From Nematopogon swammerdamellus (taxonomy: Eukaryota > Arthropoda > Insecta > Lepidoptera > Adelidae), in assembly GCA_946902875.1 (NCBI GenBank), contig OX336336.1, forward strand, positions 790,045-854,044: a stretch of 64,000 nucleotides of DNA. Direction: 5' to 3'. Each line of letters starts with the position of its first letter. The first letter of the stretch is position 1. This document shows positions 17,565-27,599 of the stretch, piece after piece. The notes under the pieces were generated by a model. That model searched no databases, was not told the origin of the DNA, and saw nothing but the letters and a program-made list of their open reading frames with translations. The translations under genes were made by a program, and so were the position numbers.

Positions 17565-19100
17565 GTGAGCGATCTGCATTACAACTGTCAGCCTCCTCGG
17601 TAGCTCAGTGGTGCGGTCCGTCCACGCACATCCTGTACAACACGGCCAACCTCGCGCGCGGCGGACACAGAGCCCGCGTCCTCTACCACTACGGACATCC
17701 AAGTGAGCGATCTGCATTACAACTGTCAGCCTCCTCGGTAGCTCAGTGGTGCTGTCCGTCCACGCACATCCTGTACAACACGGCCAACCTCGCGCGCGGC
17801 GGACACAGAGCGCGCGTCCTCTACCACTACGGACATCCCAAGTGAGCGATCTGCATTACAACTGTCAGCCTCCTCGGTAGCTCAGTGGTGCGGTCCGTCC
17901 ACGCACATCCTGTACAACACGGCCAACCTCGCACGCGGCGGACACAGAGCGCGCGTCCTCTACCACTACGGACATCCCAAGTGAGCGATCTGCATTACAA
18001 CTGTCAGCCTCCTCGGTAGCTCAGTGGTGCGGTCCGTCCACGCACATCCTGTACAACACGGCCAACCTCGCGCGCGGCGGACACAGAGCCCGCGTCCTTT
18101 ACCATTACGGACATCCCAAGTGAGCGATCTGCATTACAACTGTCAGCCTCCTCGGTAGCTCAGTGGTGCGGTCCGTCCACGCACATCCTGTACAACACGG
18201 CCAACCTCGCACGCGGCGGACACAGAGCCCGCGTCCTCTACCATTACGGACATCCCAAGTGAGCGATCTGCATTACAACTGTCAGCCTCCTCGGTAGCTC
18301 AGTGGTGCGGTCCGTCCACGCACATCCTGTACAACACGGCCAACCTCGCGCGCAGCGGACACAGAGCGCGCTTCCTCTACCACTACGGACATCCCAAGTG
18401 AGCGATCTGCATTACAACTGTCAGCCTCCTCGGTAGCTCAGTGGTGCGGTCCGTCCACGCACATCCTGTACAACACGGCCAACTTCGCACGCGGCGGACA
18501 CAGAGCCCGCGTCCTCTACCATTACGGACATCCCAAGTGAGCGATCTGCATTACAACTGTCAGCCTCCTTGGTAGCTCAGTGGTGCGGTCCGTCCACGCA
18601 CATCCTGTACAACACGGCCAACCTCGCGCGCAGCGGACACAGAGCGCGCTTCCTCTACCACTACGGACATCCCAAGTGAGCGATCTGCATTACAACTGTC
18701 AGCCTCCTCGGTAGCTCAGTGGTGCGGTCCGTCCACGCACATCCTGTACAACACGGCCAACCTCGAACGCGGCGGACACAGAGCGCGCGTCCTCTACCAC
18801 TACGGACATCCCAAGTGAGCGATCTGCATTACAACTGTCAGCCTCCTCGGTAGCTCAGTGGTGCGGTCCATCCACGCACACCTGTACAACACGGCCAACC
18901 TCGCGCGCGGCGGACACAGAGCCCGCGTCCTCTACCATTACGGACATCCCAAGTGAGCGATCTGCATTACAACTGTCAGCCTCCTCGGTAGCTCAGTGGT
19001 GTGGTCCATCCACGCACATCCTGTACAACACGGCCAACCTCGCACGCGGCGGCCACAGAGCCCGCGTCCTCTACCATTACGGACATCCCAAGTGAGCGAT
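17487..19100 (+). repeat. 139-bp tandem array of exon 2 3' end, donor and SINE head
   Basis: Twelve copies of the exon piece 'cacatcctgtacaacacgg' to 'tacggacatcccaa' are each followed by a gtgagc donor. The donors lie at 17565, 17703, 17842, 17981, 18120, 18259, 18398, 18537, 18676, 18815, 18953 and 19092. The period is 139 bp; two intervals are 138 because of single-base losses. Each unit also holds 'cctcggtagctcagtggtgc', which is the A box of the family A SINE. Units differ by only a few substitutions. The first copy is the real exon end; the other eleven are intronic. Confidence 0.95.
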
Positions 19101-19125
19101 ATGCATTAGAACCGTGTTCATTTGT

Positions 19126-19431
19126 ACCGTGTGGGGCCGGTACTTTAAAAGAATAGCCCTACTGCATCTCTCCCCGTGTATTTCGTAAAAGGCGACTAAG
19201 GGATATGACTCCCTTCTTATATTACTAGGTGGTAGGGTTGGTACCACCGCACTGAATGAAAGGTCGGTCGAAACGGCTATGTAAATACTAGTTTGTGTTT
19301 TCCGTCCAGTTCAGTGTAGCCGGCACGACCGAAGGGTAGCACTTACGTGGCACCTAGTTCACCCGGTGTTATGGGCTGACATCACGGATGTTGTAGGTGT
19401 TGTAGCCAACCGTGTCAGTATCCATAAAAAA
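19126..19431 (+). mobile_element. Family A SINE, head variant
   Basis: It has the same 'cgtgtggggccggtacttt' and 'gtaaaaggcgactaaggg' opening as 2717-3034, then the standard body, ending 'tatccataaaaaa'. It starts 30 bp after the last donor of the exon array and lies in intron 2. Confidence 0.75.
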
Positions 19432-19434
19432 ACT

Positions 19435-19555
19435 GTCTTTTTTTATATTATTTATTGTTATATCCGCCATAATAACACATATTCTGTGAATATTTCAACG
19501 GTCTACCTATTACGGTTCAAGAGATACAGCCCTCGGACAGACGGACGGACGGACG

Positions 19556-19586
<31 letters not shown>

Positions 19587-19625
19587 GGCGTAGGCTTAGT
19601 AATAGGCTTCCGTACGGCGTACGGA
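19435..19625 (+). mobile_element. Family C repeat, 3' half
   Basis: It includes 'tatccgccataataacacat', 'caacggtctacctattacgg', 'ttcaagagatacagccctcg', the (acgg)n/(acag)n tract and the closing 'gcgtaggcttagtaatag'. The head half is missing; the preceding SINE abuts it directly. Confidence 0.7.
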
Positions 19626-19758
19626 ACCGGTACGACGTATCTGTCACTTACTGCTCGGAGTTATAACCCTAGATGTTTAACTTACGACGCGAAACTAGTA
19701 GACTATTACCGCGGCATGTTGCAGTGAATGCGCGAGTCGATATGTGTGGCGTGCGCAG

Positions 19759-20033
19759 GTACGTGGACGCCCACGTGAACGCGGACGCCGGCGGCGCGGA
19801 GATGCCGCCGAGGAACGACGTGGGGCTGCTGCGCACGCGGGACGCGATGGTGCCGCTCGGTGCCGCGCCCGGGTCGTCGCCGCTGCGCTCGACGGACGAG
19901 ATGTCGCTGTACCCGCCGCACGTGCTGCGCGACCAGGCGGCGCGCGTGTACGGGTTCGGCCGCCTCCCGCTGTCGGCCGCCACGCAGGCAGCCGCCGCGA
20001 ACGACTCTTTTGCTGCTCTCGCGACCACTTCCG
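19759..20033 (+). CDS. Serine protease homologue, exon 3 (Asp region)
   Basis: Encodes the last base of codon 124 through the first base of codon 216. The acceptor is GCGCAG|G and the donor is CG|GTACGC. Phase 2 in and phase 1 out match exons 2 and 4. It contains RNDVGLLRTRDAM around Asp144, the equivalent of NDIGLVRT in the protease at 9891, then LRSTDEMSLYPPHVLRDQ and VYGFGRLPLS, which correspond to the central barrel strands. It is very GC-rich, so several long frames on both strands overlap it; only this frame carries S1 motifs. Confidence 0.65.
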
Positions 20034-20117
20034 GTACGCACGTTTGCACGTTGCATGCAACCCACTTGCAATATTGCGTCTATATATATATTTCCGAGCA
20101 AAATCATTCATTTTTAA

Positions 20118-20440
20118 CCGACTTAAAAAAAAGGAGGACGTTCTCAATTCGACTGTATTTTTTTTTTATATTTGCTACTTAAGAACTTTCGACTGGGGGG
20201 AACCGATTTTGATGATTCTTTTTTTATTTGAAAGCTGGTGCTTCCCATGTGGTTCCATTTCAATTTAGTCAAGATCGGATTGGAAAGCAAGCAAAAATGA
20301 TGCATGAAAGAAAATATGAGTGGATGATATCCTTTGTGATTTGTGTAGCCTTCTTTAGCACCGCCTTTAACTCTAGGGTTCGATTTTTTTTAAATTTTAT
20401 ACTTTTTCGGAGGCGGTTTTTATATTTTTTTAAATTGTTT
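20118..20440 (+). mobile_element. Family F repeat, shortened copy
   Basis: It opens 'ttaaccgacttaaaaaaaag' and passes 'gaaccgattttgatgattct' and 'gtcaagatcggattggaaag'. It then jumps to 'gatgcatgaaagaaaatatg' and the right arm of the foldback ('cgcctttaactctagggttc'). The left foldback arm is deleted. It lies in intron 3 of the protease homologue. Confidence 0.6.
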
Positions 20441-20699
20441 TTTTTTTGTTAAATTTTCATAATGTATAGTTATGTTTCATTACCTTCATAACCTAGAGTT
20501 TATTGTTTTGTTTTGTATATGTTGATTTTTTCCCCCTATTAATCAATTAACTACTGCAATGCACTTTTTTGGTGTTTAATTAAATTTTACTTGTCCAGTG
20601 AATTTAGTAGGTAAGTGTTTTAACATTACAGTATGACCGGTTCCTGTATTGGTTTTAGAATTTTTCGCGTAAGAATTTACGCGAAACCGGTTTTTAAGT

Positions 20700-21045
20700 T
20701 TTTAACCGACTTCAAAAAAAGGAGGAGGTTCTCAATTCGACTGTATTTTTTGTTTGTTTTTTGTTTTTATGTTTGTCCCCTAATAACTTTCGACTGGGTG
20801 AACCGATTTTGATGATTCTTTTTTTATTTGAAAGCTGGTGCTTCCCGTGTGGTCGTATTTTAATTTGGTCAAGATCAGATTGGAAAGCGAGGCGGAATCG
20901 CGAGGCCGAAGGCCGAGCGATTCATTAAAATAGCAAAAAATAGAGCGAGTACATTAAAATAGAAAAAAAAATTCTTAAAAAAACTGTAAAAAAAATGTAA
21001 CCCTAGAGTTGAAGGCGGTGCTAAAGCAAGCAAAAATAACCGTAC
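20700..21045 (+). mobile_element. Family F repeat, second intronic copy
   Basis: It has the standard opening, the 'gcgaggcggaatcgcgaggc' palindromic block and the left foldback arm 'ccctagagttgaaggcggtg'. It ends at 'gcaagcaaaaataaccg', where a family A SINE variant begins. Confidence 0.6.
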
Positions 21046-21049
21046 CGTA

Positions 21050-21140
21050 CTCGTACCGTGTGGGGTCGGTACTTAAAAAGAATAGCCCCACTGCATCTCT
21101 CCCCGTCGCATGTCGTAAAAGTCGACTAAGGGATAAGAAA
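21050..21140 (+). mobile_element. Family A SINE variant head, fragment
   Basis: The 'cgtgtggggtcggtacttaa' and 'gtcgtaaaagtcgactaagg' opening is present. It stops after about 90 bp, where a full-length family A copy with the tRNA/5S-like head starts at 21147. Confidence 0.6.
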
Positions 21141-21146
21141 ATTCGT

Positions 21147-21530
21147 CAGCCTCGGTAGCTCAGTGGCGCGGTTGGTTAGTCAACTGTTATTAAGCAAAGC
21201 TGAGCGCGGTCAGTGATTGGATGGGTGACCGCTCGACCGTTGGAGGCTGACCGTGGTTCGGATTCCACGTTAAACTGTAGGTCCCTTTCCTTCTTACCTT
21301 ACTAGGTGGTAGGGTTTATCCCGGCCGGGTTGGTACCACCGCACTGAACGACACGTCGGTCGAAACGGCTATGTAAATGGTTCGTGTTTTCCGTCCAGTT
21401 TAGTGTAGCCGACATGAAATGAAGGGAAGCACTGACATGGCACTTAGTTCACTCTGTGTTATGGGCTGACATCACGGATGTTGTAGGTGATGTAGCCAAC
21501 CGTGTCAGGTTCCATAAAAAAAAAAAAAAA
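21147..21530 (+). mobile_element. Family A SINE, full length with tRNA/5S-like head
   Basis: It has an A box in 'ctcggtagctcagtggcg', then 'ttaagcaaagctgagcgc' and 'attggatgggtgaccgctcg' with 5S rRNA character, a link 'aaactgtaggtcccttt', the standard body and a long A tail (about 18 A). It lies in intron 3 of the protease homologue. Confidence 0.85.
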
Positions 21531-21621
21531 AAAACCGACCGGTAGATTGAAGGCGGTTTTTATATTTTTTTTTATTACAAATAAATCAAAACATGAATAA
21601 CAAGAATGTGTGTCTGTGCAG

Positions 21622-22076
21622 ACGCAGAGTTACTGCTGGCGGTCGATGTGCGCCTGAAGGCGTGCGCGCGCGCGTCGTCCGACCGGTGCGCCTGCGCGGT
21701 GGGAGTAGGCGGTAAGTCGAGCGGAATCAGTTGGAGCGAGTCGGGCGGGGCGGTCGTGTTCCGCGGCGCGCAGATCGCCGTCGTGTCGACGGGAGCGTGG
21801 CGCTGCCCCGACGTGCCGGCGAGCGGCCACGCGGCCGTGCTGACACTGCTCTATGATTACGCGGAAGTAATCAACACCACAATAAGCCTGAGGGAGAGGT
21901 TCGCTGGCAAAATGAAGTTGTTGCAGCGCAGCACTGCCACACAGCAACACAGCTCCGCTTCGAACCAGTTCATTCAGTTTCATACATTTGGATTTGTTGA
22001 TGTTCTTATTTATATTACACTTGAGTTCTTTTTAACTTGTAAAAGTGCTACATTTATTTTTGAAAATGTTTTATAA
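21622..22076 (+). CDS. Serine protease homologue, exon 4 (Ser region, C-terminus)
   Basis: The acceptor TGTCTGTGCAG|AC completes codon 216, and the exon encodes residues 217-366. Ser256 lies in GISWSESGGAVVFRG, which aligns with GDSGGP. Ser is kept, but Asp194 is Glu, Cys191 is Ser and the proline is Ala. After the usual C-terminal helix (LLYDYAEVINTTI) there is a tail of about 70 residues ending in a hydrophobic stretch (FVDVLIYITLEFFL). A strong donor motif (G|GTAAGT) at about 21712 could allow an alternative splice that removes the Ser region. I read through it because the S1 pattern continues in frame. Confidence 0.65.
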
Positions 22077-22104
22077 ATTTGATGAATAATACGTAATGAA
22101 GTTT

Positions 22105-22427
22105 TTTTTTACCCGACTACGGCGAAGCCAACAGGAGGGTAATGTGTTTAGCCTGAATGTTTGTATGTATGTATGTATGTATGAGAGTTAGAAAGAGCGT
22201 AGCGCGTGAACGAAGCGTCGATTCTCAATGAAAGATATACCAAAATGTTCTAGAACATCACAGAATTGACATAGGATAGGTTAATACTCAATCTTAATAA
22301 CGAATTTGTGAAAATCAGCAAAAAATAATCACGTACATAGAAGGGAAGACGGGACGGCCATTTGTTTACATGCAAACGTCAATCAACTGGCAAAGAGAAT
22401 TTAACCACTTGTACGTCAACTGGATGC

Positions 22428-22428
<1 letters not shown>
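22105..22428 (+). mobile_element. Unclassified repeat, '(tatg)n' containing
   Basis: It begins with 'acccgactacggcgaagcc', a sequence typical of interspersed repeats in this kind of genome, followed by (tgta)n and no coding frame. The same 'acccgactacg' opening recurs at 23743. Confidence 0.35.

Positions 22429-22457
<29 letters not shown>
22429..22457 (+). repeat. 29-nt poly(G) run
   Basis: An uninterrupted run of 29 G follows 'actggatgca' and is followed by 'cacacttc'. Runs of this length are rare and are often read incorrectly, so the true length may vary. Confidence 0.8.
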
Positions 22458-22461
<4 letters not shown>

Positions 22462-22734
22462 CTTCTTAGTTTTCATTGTGGATGGCGACATCTAGAGTTT
22501 GATTGCCTGTCCAAAAAGTATGGAGGTCCGGTTAGGTGGTCTGTGGTTCTGTTGGGCAAACCATCTTAGTCTGTCAACTCTGGGACAGTAATCTGTGTCG
22601 GGGGGTTACTATGACAACCATCATGAGTGAGAAGTCATGATTATAACGGGTCACAGAAAGAGCGATTCGGAGAAGGTAGCGTTCTCACGCATTGAGAAGC
22701 CTGAAGGATTTGTTGACACAATTCACATCAGCTC

Positions 22735-22915
22735 TTGATCGATATGAAGAAGTCGCAGAATTATAAGTCAATGGAAGAAGTATTACAACAATTTGATAAA
22801 TATCTTTATGCCGATTAAAAACGTTGTATTCGAGAGATATAAGTTCAATTCTCTTGAACAGAAGATGGATGAAGGCATTGGAAGGCATACAAGAATTCAT
22901 AACGAAATTGATTCT
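22735..22915 (+). pseudogene. LTR-retrotransposon gag remnant
   Basis: Two short frames separated by a stop and a frame change read SMEEVLQQFDKYLYAD and PIKNVVFERYKFNSLEQ. The 'FERYKF' segment preceded by a 'P.KN' motif is typical of Ty3/gypsy-type gag proteins of insects. No protease, reverse transcriptase or LTR is visible nearby. It is a decayed fragment without coding function. Confidence 0.5.
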
Positions 22916-22961
22916 AAATAATTAACGCAAGGGTCGGTCATTTATTCTATAAAATGTAATT

Positions 22962-23004
22962 GATTTGTTTTATGTTTAAATTACATTTAAACATAAAACA
23001 AATC
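22962..23004. repeat. Perfect 20-bp stem hairpin, 3-nt loop
   Basis: Two exact complementary 20-mers starting 'gatttgttttatg' meet around 'tac'. It is AT-rich and may be a short foldback or cruciform-prone site. No gene is adjacent. Confidence 0.7.
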
Positions 23005-23249
23005 ATAAGTAATGTGTATATTATGTGAATGGTTAATAAACTACCAATCCGAACTTTATATTAATTAATAAGAGTGTTTACATTCTGTAATCAACTAATC
23101 AAACATGACAGGTAACAAAATTGACAACTTTAAAAAAAAAAAAAATCCTGGAAATAATTAATTTTACAGCCAGCAGATGTCGCTGTATATCCCTACTATT
23201 CAAATTTCAAGTCTGTTCCGAGATTTTGTACTGGCACAAATTCAGTACT

Positions 23250-23634
23250 TTTTTTTATGGAAAACGCTGACACGGTTTAGCTACATCACCTACAGTATCC
23301 GTGATGTTAGGTGATAACACCGGTTGGAACTAGGTGCCATGTCAGTGCTTCCCTTCATTTCATGTCGGCTACACTGAGCTGGACGGAAAACACGAACTAT
23401 TGACATAGCAGTTTCGACCTACGTTTCGCTCAGTGCGGTGGTACCAACCCGGCCGGGATAAACCCTACCACCTACTAAGGTAAGAAGGGAAGGGACCTAC
23501 AGTTTAACGTGGAATCCGAACCACAGTCAGCCTCCAACGGTCGAGCGGTCACTCATCCAAGTACTGACCGCGCTCAGCACTGTTTAACAACAGTTGACCG
23601 ACCCGACCGCACTAATGAGCTACCGAGGCTGACA
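23250..23634 (-). mobile_element. Family A SINE, full length with tRNA/5S-like head
   Basis: Minus-strand copy with 'tcagcctcggtagctca', a clear 5S-like block ending 'ggatgagtgaccgctcg', and the A tail at 23250-23258. A GC-rich head and regular body make it one of the better preserved copies. Confidence 0.85.
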
Positions 23635-23754
23635 TGACAGTATTTCATTTAAAAACAAAATTTATAAATTTTAAACAAAACAGTAATATTATTAATGTAT
23701 GTCCTAAAAAGTGTGAAATAAAAACTATTATTAAAAACAAAAAACCCGACTACG

Positions 23755-24219
23755 AAAAAAAAGGAAAAAATAAGATAATTTTGTAATATATTGGGGCAAA
23801 GTGCAGTTTACAATACATAGTAGCAAAACTTAGGAAGTCGGATTTATGATTCTGAAAATATAGCATTAGGTATCGATCATAATTATTTATGTACTCGATC
23901 ATAGTCAATCTGCTTTGATAATATGAACGAAAGATCATTCGAACACAATTAATAACACAGCCGGAGTCGGAGTCAGCAAAACTTCTTGAAAATGTAGCTG
24001 ACTCCGACTCCGGCTGTGTTATTAATTGTGTTCGAATGATCTTTCGTTCATATTATCAATGCAGATTGACTATGATCGAGTACATAATTAATTGTGATCG
24101 ATACCTATTGCTATATTTTCAGAATCATAAATCCTACTTCCTAAGTTTTGCTACTATGTATTGTAAACTGCACTTTGCCCCAATATATTACAAAATTATC
24201 TTATTTTTTCCTTTTTTTT
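23755..24219. repeat. Large foldback, 222-bp arms, 21-nt loop
   Basis: The left arm (23755-23976) and right arm (23998-24219) are reverse complements with only a few differences. The loop is 23977-23997. The two mirrored open frames (MIFRSYYQ... on each strand) are copies of one another and only reflect the symmetry. If transcribed, it would form one long hairpin. Confidence 0.9.
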
Positions 24220-24348
24220 GCGCACTAAAGATTATTCACTCGATAAAAGTGGATAGTATTTTTATCGACTGCAATTACTAGTTGTGTGAAGCGTGCAACC
24301 CTCTACGCATCATTCAAATGTCACTTTACTCCGTCTTCAAAAACAAAA

Positions 24349-25331
24349 ATTGCTTGTCTGTAAAGTTGGTTTACGGACGATAGTTTTACGTGATAACGTC
24401 ATAAAGTGGTAAGACTACTGGGAACGGTTCTAAAGTACCAGGGCAGAAGAAATTGAGGTAATGCGACTTCGGACTGAATCTACGTCAGACAGTCAGTCAG
24501 TCAAATTAATAAGCAGTCGAATAAATGAAAAAATTCATTACAAAACGTCTATAAAAGTGAAAATAAACGTGATAAACATAATGCCTGTTATTAGAACAGT
24601 AAGTGAAAGTGTTATTTAAAAGTAATACGAACTAAAATAAAAACGATTAGCAAAATAATATAAAGTGCGAAGTCAGATACAAAATCAGTTTATAATACTT
24701 TATCGTGCTTAGAAGTTTAATTCTTAAATCGCAAATGTGAGTACTTTAAAAACTAATAATATTAATTATCAATATAAACTTTAAATTTATAAATTTCTAC
24801 ATAACACATAATTAAATCCTACTTTATCAATAATCCTACATATACATCTACATATCAAAGCGCATACTACAACGTTGCAACATCTACCTAACTGCGAATC
24901 AAGTAAACTACCGCTGAAATATTTCATTTACTATTGACGCTAGATACATACATACATACATAGCGTCACGCCTGTTTCCCGGTGGGGTAGGCAGAGACAA
25001 CGGATCTCCACGTGCCACTAGATGTCGCTCCAAAAGACTCAACGCCATGAAATCTTCACCTACTGTTGACCGAATTCGCTTCGCTAGTACATGATCGATT
25101 TAGCGGGGTGGTTAAGACGTTTGGTCGGTTACACAATATTGGTGGCAGGGACCGCGGGTTCGAGGCTCGCAAAAGACGGACAAATATATTTTGTATTTCC
25201 TACTCTTGTTATATGCCTCTCTATCGCTACGCCCTCTCGCTTGCACACACAGGTTCAGATGGAACGTGACACTTTTTCGTGCGTGTAGCCGGTGTTCATC
25301 AATTTATAAGACGTCACGTTATCACGTCAAA
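24349..25331 (+). mobile_element. Family E repeat, expanded or interrupted copy
   Basis: Left end 'ttgcttgtctgtaaagttgg' with 'ttttacgtgataacgtcat' at 24349-24406. Right end 'tttttcgtgcgtgtagccgg', 'atcaatttataagacgtcac' and 'gttatcacgtcaaaaaa' at 25270-25331. The 850 bp between is longer than in the other copies and contains a tRNA-like head (25085-25180) and 'gtcagtcagtcag'. Confidence 0.45.
25085..25180 (+). other. tRNA-like Pol III promoter (SINE head)
   Basis: 'tagcggggtggttaagac' fits an A box and 'gggttcgaggctcg' a B box, spaced as in a tRNA gene. No acceptor stem can be formed, and the sequence continues into the family E end. It is a retroposed tRNA-derived head. Confidence 0.55.
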
Positions 25332-25439
25332 AAAAAAAACGGAGCATAGTTTTGTATCTAATATTATCATAGAAATAACCTAAAGGCTTTTTTAAGTCAA
25401 TTATATTATATCACTAGCTGTGCCCGCGACTACGTCCCC

Positions 25440-25660
25440 GTGGACTTGATCTATACGGAACCCTCGGTGCGCGAGTTCGACTCGCACTTGGCCGGTTTTC
25501 TTATTTTTCTGTGACCATTTCAACGGGCTACCTATTACGGTTCAAAAGATACAGCTCTCGGACAGACAGACAGACGGACGGACGGACGGACAGACAGACA
25601 GACAGACAGACGGCGTAGGCTTAGTAATAGGGTCCCGTACCGGATACGGAACCCTAAAAA
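25440..25660 (+). mobile_element. Family C repeat, head inverted relative to body
   Basis: 25440-25495 holds the family C head in reverse (ggaaccctcggtgcgcgag, cgcacttggccggtttt). 25500-25660 holds the 3' half in forward orientation with (acgg)n/(acag)n and 'gtaccggatacggaaccct'. The intervening middle is missing. Confidence 0.65.
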
Positions 25661-26119
25661 TGAAATGAAACGATAAAAGAACTCATAAATCTAATTACCA
25701 TATAACAGCGCCATCTGTCATTCATTAGTCGACTTATTAAATATACAAACAATTTTATCTGAAGACGACAAATTTGTCGAAATATCATAAAATATGTGTT
25801 TTTTTTATTAAATAATATAAATTATAAAAACAGATAAAAACTGCACACACGAAGTTTTTAAACCTCACCAGTCTACCTACAGCCGTGTTTCTTTTCCATG
25901 ACACTAAACAAAAGTTCCGCGCGACGCCGCGAGCCGCGACGCGGCGCGCGGCGGGGCTGCGTCGCTGCGGAGCGGTGGCGCGGTGGCGTGTTGCTATAAG
26001 ATATTTTCTAACTAAACTTAAAAAATTTATATCTTTCGATTCTGTGGGTTGATTTTGATGAAATAAACTCCGAGATAAACTCTAAATGTTACTCGGAATA
26101 AAGCTTCATATTTTTAAGT

Positions 26120-26340
26120 AATTACATTTTGAATCCAATGAGTGGTTTTTGCGTGATGCGCGCACAAACGAACAAACAAACCAACAAACCGACAAACAGA
26201 CAAAAATTTCTAAAATAGTTTTTTTACGTTCTATTACTTATTCCTTCCGTGCCCCAGTTATTGTTTTTCAAAAATAGTTAATGTACAGACACGGTAAGTC
26301 TACGATTTTATTATATGTACCTAATAGATAAACATAATTT
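26120..26340 (+). mobile_element. Family G repeat, diverged copy
   Basis: 'agtggtttttgcgtgatgcg' and 'cacaaacgaacaaacaaacc' match the copies at 6560-7200, and the end 'cgattttattatatgtacc' is also shared. The GC-rich block at 25920-25990 just upstream has no identifiable function. Confidence 0.5.
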
Positions 26341-26771
26341 CAATCTCAGTGATTATATTTTAGGATTTAGCATTGAATATTAAAGTATTGAATTTATTTG
26401 TAACCTTGTAGCAATTCTTCAAGGAACCTGCCAAAATATTTTTTTCGCAAATAAAATAAATTAAAAAACCAAAAAACATTTATTCAATAAAGTTAAAACC
26501 GCATCACGCGGCACTGTACTGTAGTGGAGCGGCGCAGCACAAAATTATTCATACGAATTGCGTGCCGCACCGCGGCGGCGCGCGGCGTGGTGGTATTGAG
26601 ATACGATTTTTTTTCTTTGTTTTTGAAAATTAACGAAATCACAGCTTTAAACCCTTGTAACTTTTTTGTTGATAATTATATCAGCACGAAATAAAATTTA
26701 TTGAATTTTACGAGGTATCCTTATTCTAGAAAAAATATTATTTGATGAAGTTAATACCATGAAAAGGTCTT

Positions 26772-26994
26772 ATGACCTCCTTTCATTCAGTGCGGTGGTA
26801 CCAACTTGGGCGGGTTGAATCCTACCACCTAGTAAGGTAAGGAGGAAAGGGACCTAGAGTGTTTTACGTGAAATCCAAACCACACGGTCAGCCTCTAACG
26901 GTCGAGCGGTCATCCAAGTACTGACCGCCCCAGCGTTGCTTAACAATCAATAGCGACATTCAATTGTCTGCACCACTGAGCTATCGAGGCTGAC
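26772..26994 (-). mobile_element. Family A SINE, 3' truncated
   Basis: On the minus strand the tRNA-like and 5S-like head is intact (tcagcctcgatagctcag, ttaagcaacgctgg). The body ends after 'gcactgaatgaaagg'. The poly(A) end is lost. It abuts a Helitron-type 3' end (27001-27036). Confidence 0.75.
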
Positions 26995-27000
26995 AAATAC

Positions 27001-27036
27001 GAATTTCAAGCGAGCGAAGCCTCGGACATCAGCTAG
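27001..27036 (+). mobile_element. Helitron-like 3' end fragment
   Basis: 'gaatttcaagcgagcgaagc' then '...agctag' with CTAG at 27033-27036 followed by T. The upstream part of the element is not recognisable because the SINE at 26772-26994 lies against it. Confidence 0.5.
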
Positions 27037-27338
27037 TAAAGCAATAAACGTAAATTTACTCACTGACAGAAGCAGTTATCCGCATTTTCACCACGACATC
27101 TTTGGATCTGAAATAAAATAAAGATTGTTTGAAAATAAAATCAGCCACTTCCTCTTTTCTTTCACTCTTTCTATGTATGGATAAGCAAAAAAATAAAAAC
27201 ACAATAATATTAATCTTACTAAATTATGAATAAAACTTATATCTAAAATTAAAACTAACTTTTAAATTTCCTCAAGGGACCTCGTTCTCAGAACAGTTCT
27301 CAGGACGGCGGCGGCCGCGTTGCGCCTCTGTACACCCA

Positions 27339-27529
27339 GTACCCTAATCACGAGATTACGATTACTACGCTACGCACGCTACGCCGTGTTCTCCGCATCA
27401 TTTTGTATGGAGAAACGGAGCAGCGCCTCTAGTGATAGATTTGCGAACTTCGTTTCTTCATACAAAATGATGCGGAGAACACGGCGTAGCGTGCGTAGCG
27501 TAGTAATCGTAATCTCGTGAATAGGGTAC
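27339..27529. mobile_element. Foldback element, about 70-bp arms
   Basis: 'gtaccctaatcacgagatta' (27339) returns as its reverse complement ending at 27529 with one mismatch in the first 36 bp. The arms continue through 'cgctacgccgtgttctccgc'. The centre is about 50 bp. No target duplication is obvious. It ends about 70 bp before the 106-bp satellite. Confidence 0.8.
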
Positions 27530-27599
27530 AGACTAACGCTTTGCCGGAGATACGAGAGGTAAAACTGATTTTCAGTAGCGACCGCTATCCTTGAACCCT

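Noticed and set aside
17487..19100. CRISPR-like array
   Set aside because: Units are contiguous without unique spacers, in a eukaryotic intron.
19669..20268. Five overlapping frames over exon 3
   Set aside because: Same GC effect; only the frame with RNDVGLLRT continues the protein with correct splice phases.
23750..24281. Two mirrored small proteins (MIFRSYYQ...)
   Set aside because: They are the same DNA read from the two arms of a foldback, with no other support.
24591..24608. Mini first exon (MPVIRT followed by a gtaagt donor)
   Set aside because: Only six codons before the donor and no downstream exon; too short to support.
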